IMG/VR virus record: IMGVR_UViG_3300034152_000094
Coordinates: 1 to 33,170 of that record
Reading direction: 5' to 3' (one strand)
DNA from: a virus
Length of the DNA stretch: 33,170 nt
Shown: positions 30,915-33,170 of the stretch, piece after piece
Position numbering within the stretch: the first letter of the stretch is position 1
Layout: every line of letters starts with the position of its first letter
The notes under the pieces: generated by a model
Databases searched by the model: none
Told to the model about the DNA's origin: nothing
What the model saw: only the letters and a program-made list of their open reading frames with translations
Made by a program: the position numbers and the translations under genes

Positions 30915-31637
30915 ATGCTGACTTATTATCAACTTGCTGATCCGTTCGCATCACCTTACGATGGCGGTCAACTGATCCCGATGGATCAATTGAGTGTCGG
31001 TGGTGAACTCGCAACGGTCGGCGATGATGACTTCGATGATGTCATCTTGTCTTCAAGCTTCCTGGCTCGCATTCAGTTGTTCGGTGCGAACAGTGATGCG
31101 GTCAAGGAAGAGAAGATCGGCCAGGGTCGATTCGGCCTCGTCCGCTCGAAAGATGACATTGAAGACCTTGGCAAGAACCTCGATTGCCTTCCTCTCGCAT
31201 GGCGTCTGAAAGCGATGCAGATCGTTGACGGCGAAGTTTTCAGCAACTTCGATCATCAATCTGACGAGTTCAAACGCATTCAGGCTGAGTCCGAAGAACA
31301 GGACAGCGGCTGCATGTATGGCGTCGAGTTTCTTCTATGGCTGCCCGAACTTGGCGAGTACGTTACGTACTTCCTGTCGTCCAAGTCCAGCCGCCGAGAA
31401 GCCAAGCCTCTTCGAGGCTTGATCGGAAAGGGTGCTACTATCGAGGCCAAGCTGGTCAAGACTAAGCGGTACTCGTGGCACGCTCCCAAAGTCGTCGCTT
31501 GCTCGACACCGTTCTCGGAACTTCCTGATCCGAACAAGATGAAGGAAGAATTGGCGAAGTTCAACAACCCGAACTCGTCCGACACCGAGGGTGCGACGGA
31601 TGAAGAGGCGGCGTCGCAAGACACGTCCCGACGATAA
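30915..31637 (+). CDS. Conserved phage protein linked to ParB, possibly DNA-associated
   Basis: The 240-residue protein includes 'FGANSDAVKEEKIGQGRFGLV', 'LDCLPLAWRLKAMQI', 'DSGCMYGVEFLLWLPELGEYVTYFLSSKSSRREAKPL' and 'YSWHAPKVVACSTPFSELP'. I recognise this as a recurrent phage protein type near replication or recombination genes, without an established activity. Its C-terminus has KEELAKF followed by an acidic tail, like the preceding ParB. An acidic tail is common among single-strand-binding proteins, but no OB fold is evident. It lies 40 bases after the ParB gene, likely in one operon. Confidence 0.6.
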   Translation: MLTYYQLADPFASPYDGGQLIPMDQLSVGGELATVGDDDFDDVILSSSFLARIQLFGANSDAVKEEKIGQGRFGLVRSKDDIEDLGKNLDCLPLAWRLKAMQIVDGEVFSNFDHQSDEFKRIQAESEEQDSGCMYGVEFLLWLPELGEYVTYFLSSKSSRREAKPLRGLIGKGATIEAKLVKTKRYSWHAPKVVACSTPFSELPDPNKMKEELAKFNNPNSSDTEGATDEEAASQDTSRR

Positions 31638-31762
31638 CGAATATGTGGGCCGGAGTCCTCGGTATTCCGAGTACAATAACAAGACCACTTTTCGATACAA
31701 TGGGCCGAAGTGGATGGGTTATCCCTATAGTATTACCCCATGCATAATACCATGCCTAACTT

Positions 31763-31874
31763 GGAGAGGTAGCTCAGTCGGTAGAGCAAACCCACCGCGA
31801 TCACATGCCCGCTAGGGCCGATGCACTGGGTTATCATCATTCTTTAGGTCGTGGGTTCGAGTCCCACCCTCTCC
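31763..31874 (+). tRNA. Aberrant tRNA-like gene, anticodon uncertain
   Basis: Acceptor GGAGAGG/CCTCTCC, D arm GCTC-AGTCGGTA-GAGC (31772-31787) and T arm GTGGG-TTCGAGT-CCCAC are all perfect. The part between them is far too long: the element is 112 bases instead of about 75. AACCC (31789-31793) can pair with GGGTT (31828-31832) around a 34-base loop holding a GCCC/GGGC hairpin, and a long variable segment follows. No anticodon can be read with confidence; TGG is possible. CCA is not encoded. Confidence 0.55.
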
Positions 31875-31907
31875 TCTTGCGTCAGGTAGGCAACCTTGAT
31901 TAGTCGC

Positions 31908-31994
31908 CGGAAGCATAGCCAACACAATTCCATGCCCCACAGGGCTGATACATTGGATTATCATAGGTCGCTGGTTCAAATCCAGCCCCTCCGA
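31908..31994 (+). tRNA. Degenerate second tRNA-like element
   Basis: The T arm GCTGG-TTCAAAT-CCAGC is intact, and CCCTCCG (31987-31993) pairs with CGGAAGC (31908-31914) in five of seven positions. A normal D arm is missing. A 33-base internal block (31932-31964) is 79 percent identical to 31805-31837 in the preceding element. It is probably a decayed duplicate or a structured RNA; function is unclear. Confidence 0.35.
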
Positions 31995-32073
31995 CTTGTG
32001 GGTCGATTGGATCAGGGTTATCTCAATTTTGGTTTGAATCTTATCCCTATCTGCATTCCTTTTGGAGAATTAA

Positions 32074-32706
32074 ATGCTGGGGCGTGACTTCTTTGCTGAC
32101 GAACGGGACACGGATTACACCATCCCGAAGCGAGCAAGCACACGGATGAAACGCTACTGGAAAGACGACAAAGTCTTTCTGAATCAAGAGCAGACACCCG
32201 CATGTGTGGGTCACGCTTGGGGACACTGGCTTATCGATCCGCCGATTCAACAATTCATGAATCCTCACGGGATTTATGAGATCGCCCAACACTTCGATGA
32301 GTGGGAAGGCACTGACTACAACGGCACAAGTGTCCGAGCCGGAGCCAAGGTACTCAAATCTTTAGGATTCATTTCTGAGTATCACTGGACCTGGGACGTT
32401 GAAACAATGCTGGCAGTTGTCTTGGACATCGGGCCAGTTGTCGTCGGCACCCACTGGTACGACAGTATGTGGGGCGTCGATGAGTATGGCTATCTCAAGC
32501 CATCCGGTAACATTGTGGGCGGTCACGCCTACATTGTCAATGGAGCCGATCGTCGCAAACATTGCTTCCGCATCAAGAACTCTTGGGGTAGGCGATGGGG
32601 CATCGAAGGTCGAGCTTACATTACTTTTCAGGATATGGCACGCCTTATTTCTGAAAACGGCGAAGTCTGTTTGGCTGTTGAACAATGGCCTCATTGGTAT
32701 TCATAA
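32074..32706 (+). CDS. Papain-like (C1A) cysteine peptidase
   Basis: The 210-residue protein shows the full C1A active site: oxyanion Q38 and nucleophile C44 in 'NQEQTPACVGHAWG', H151 in 'GGHAYIV', and N169 in 'FRIKNSWGRRWGIEGRAYI'. The Cys lies near the N-terminus and there is no propeptide or signal peptide, so it should be an intracellular, immediately active enzyme. Possible roles are cleavage of host proteins or processing of phage proteins, both inference. It lies between tRNA genes, a typical place for accessory genes. The ATG has GGAG seven bases upstream. Confidence 0.85.
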   Translation: MLGRDFFADERDTDYTIPKRASTRMKRYWKDDKVFLNQEQTPACVGHAWGHWLIDPPIQQFMNPHGIYEIAQHFDEWEGTDYNGTSVRAGAKVLKSLGFISEYHWTWDVETMLAVVLDIGPVVVGTHWYDSMWGVDEYGYLKPSGNIVGGHAYIVNGADRRKHCFRIKNSWGRRWGIEGRAYITFQDMARLISENGEVCLAVEQWPHWYS

Positions 32707-32765
32707 CTTCTCCCACGTGGAAGTTCCAGGTGTCGTATAAAACCTCCTTACTCATTGAACACTGA

Positions 32766-32840
32766 TGCGGAGTAGAGCAGTTGGTTTAGCTCGGGAGCCT
32801 CATAAGTTCCAGGTCGCAGGTTCGAGTCCTGTCTCCGCCA
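32766..32840 (+). tRNA. tRNA-Met(CAT), initiator-like
   Basis: A complete 75-base cloverleaf: acceptor GCGGAG/CTCCGC with T1 opposite C72 unpaired, D stem GAGC/GCTC with A11-T24, anticodon loop CTCATAA (anticodon CAT), T arm GCAGG-TTCGAGT-CCTGT, discriminator A73. An unpaired 1-72 position and purine 11-pyrimidine 24 are marks of bacterial initiator tRNA; elongators usually have Y11-R24 and a paired end. The three consecutive G-C pairs of the initiator anticodon stem are absent (A29-T41, G30-T40, C31-G39). CCA is not encoded. Confidence 0.88.
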
Positions 32841-32877
32841 CTCGATTTTCAAGACTGGCGTGTTAGTGCCAGATACA

Positions 32878-33026
32878 ACCAGCTTGCTGGGTCGGATGAG
32901 AATCGTTATCATCATGAGAAATCGGCGAAAGGTAAACCTCATGAAGATCGATTATGGTTGACGTGGAGAGGTACTCCACGATCCCCTGCAATATAACCGC
33001 TAACGCGGGTCGGATGGGAATCGTTA
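32878..33026 (+). other. Structured repeat region, candidate small RNA
   Basis: Two copies of GTCGGATGRGAATCGTTA (32891-32908 and 33009-33026) are each preceded by a four-base-pair tetraloop hairpin: CCAG-CTTG-CTGG (32879-32890) and CCGC-TAAC-GCGG (32997-33008). The stems differ at two pairs but remain paired. Between them are hairpins TCATGAG/CTCATGA (32912-32944) and CGTGGAG/CTCCACG (32962-32980). No gene is visible in the 211 bases between the tRNA and the next start. Confidence 0.5.
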
Positions 33027-33051
33027 CCCTTTGACGTAACCGGAGGTTCAT

Positions 33052-33170
33052 ATGGGCTGGTACCGCATACCTCGCTCTACACAAGAACACTGGCATCGAG
33101 CAAAAAGGTCAGTAAGAATGCTTCCAGATGCGCGGGACGACATTCCAACGAAGTTGGAAGAAGCAGTACA
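33052..33170 (+). CDS. Start of a gene truncated by the window edge
   Basis: ATG 33052 follows CGGAGG by five bases after GGAGG, a strong site. The 39 visible residues begin MGWYRIPRSTQEHWHRAKRS and are basic, then acidic. No motif is recognisable and the frame is still open at the right edge. It may be another accessory protein in the tRNA region. Confidence 0.6.
   Translation, partial: MGWYRIPRSTQEHWHRAKRSVRMLPDARDDIPTKLEEAV

Noticed and set aside
29927-30916. 329-residue - strand ORF opposite ParB
   Set aside because: It is a mirror of the ParB coding strand; its Leu/Gly-rich composition is a codon-bias shadow.
32748-32942. Antisense ORF with 'RRQDSNLRPGTYEAPELNQLL'
   Set aside because: This is the well-known false translation of the reverse strand of a tRNA gene, here the tRNA-Met.
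1-33170. CRISPR array or rRNA
   Set aside because: No regularly spaced short repeats with unique spacers and no rRNA-like stretch were seen on either strand.

Overview
The window is part of a tailed double-stranded DNA phage genome, most likely a siphovirus. It carries head, head-tail connector, tail tube, frameshifted tail-assembly chaperone, tape measure and tail-tip genes in the usual order, and I see no tail sheath. The host cannot be named. Most genes have bacterial Shine-Dalgarno sites and overlap by a few bases. No integrase or lysogeny repressor is visible, and the terminase and most of the portal gene lie off the left edge.

Left arm (2-19154, + strand): virion genes. A partial gene is followed by a DnaT-like/Ig connector protein, a small protein, a scaffold protein with a Gly/Asp repeat, and a major capsid gene split by a group I intron encoding a LAGLIDADG endonuclease. 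Then come head-tail joining proteins, tail tube, a chaperone pair joined by a -1 frameshift at TTTTTTA, a 1436-residue tape measure protein, tail-tip proteins, a 1517-residue hub-like protein and an NlpC/P60-like (YiiX-type) peptidase. A strong terminator follows the 178-residue virion protein (13125-13166). A bidirectional terminator (19154-19192) separates the two convergent arms.

Middle (28310 down to 19195, - strand): replication and nucleotide genes. In transcription order these are a PrimPol-SF3 helicase carrying an intein, a small HTH protein, a dNMP kinase, an MT-A70 methylase, a small protein, a D12-class adenine methylase, dCMP deaminase, a DnaQ-like exonuclease, a DUF5662-like protein and an HTH-metallophosphoesterase. 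The kinase and the exonuclease lack any ATG, GTG or TTG before their essential N-terminal motifs. Each instead has AGGAGGTG followed, six bases after GGAGG, by ATT or ATC. Two ATG-start genes of the same operon have exactly the same spacing.

Right part (28311-33170): a divergent control region has a shared promoter-like motif on both strands, two copies of a 24-bp palindrome and a folded leader. Next is a 180-188 bp direct repeat flanking a GC-rich island with truncated genes at both ends, then a ParB-like gene, a conserved phage protein, two aberrant tRNA-like elements, a papain-like protease, an initiator-like tRNA-Met(CAT), a structured repeat region and a gene running off the edge.

The most interesting signals are the two AUU/AUC starts in a genome that also carries an initiator-like tRNA, the paired LAGLIDADG invaders in capsid and primase, the repeat-flanked island, and the odd structured RNAs between 31763 and 33030.
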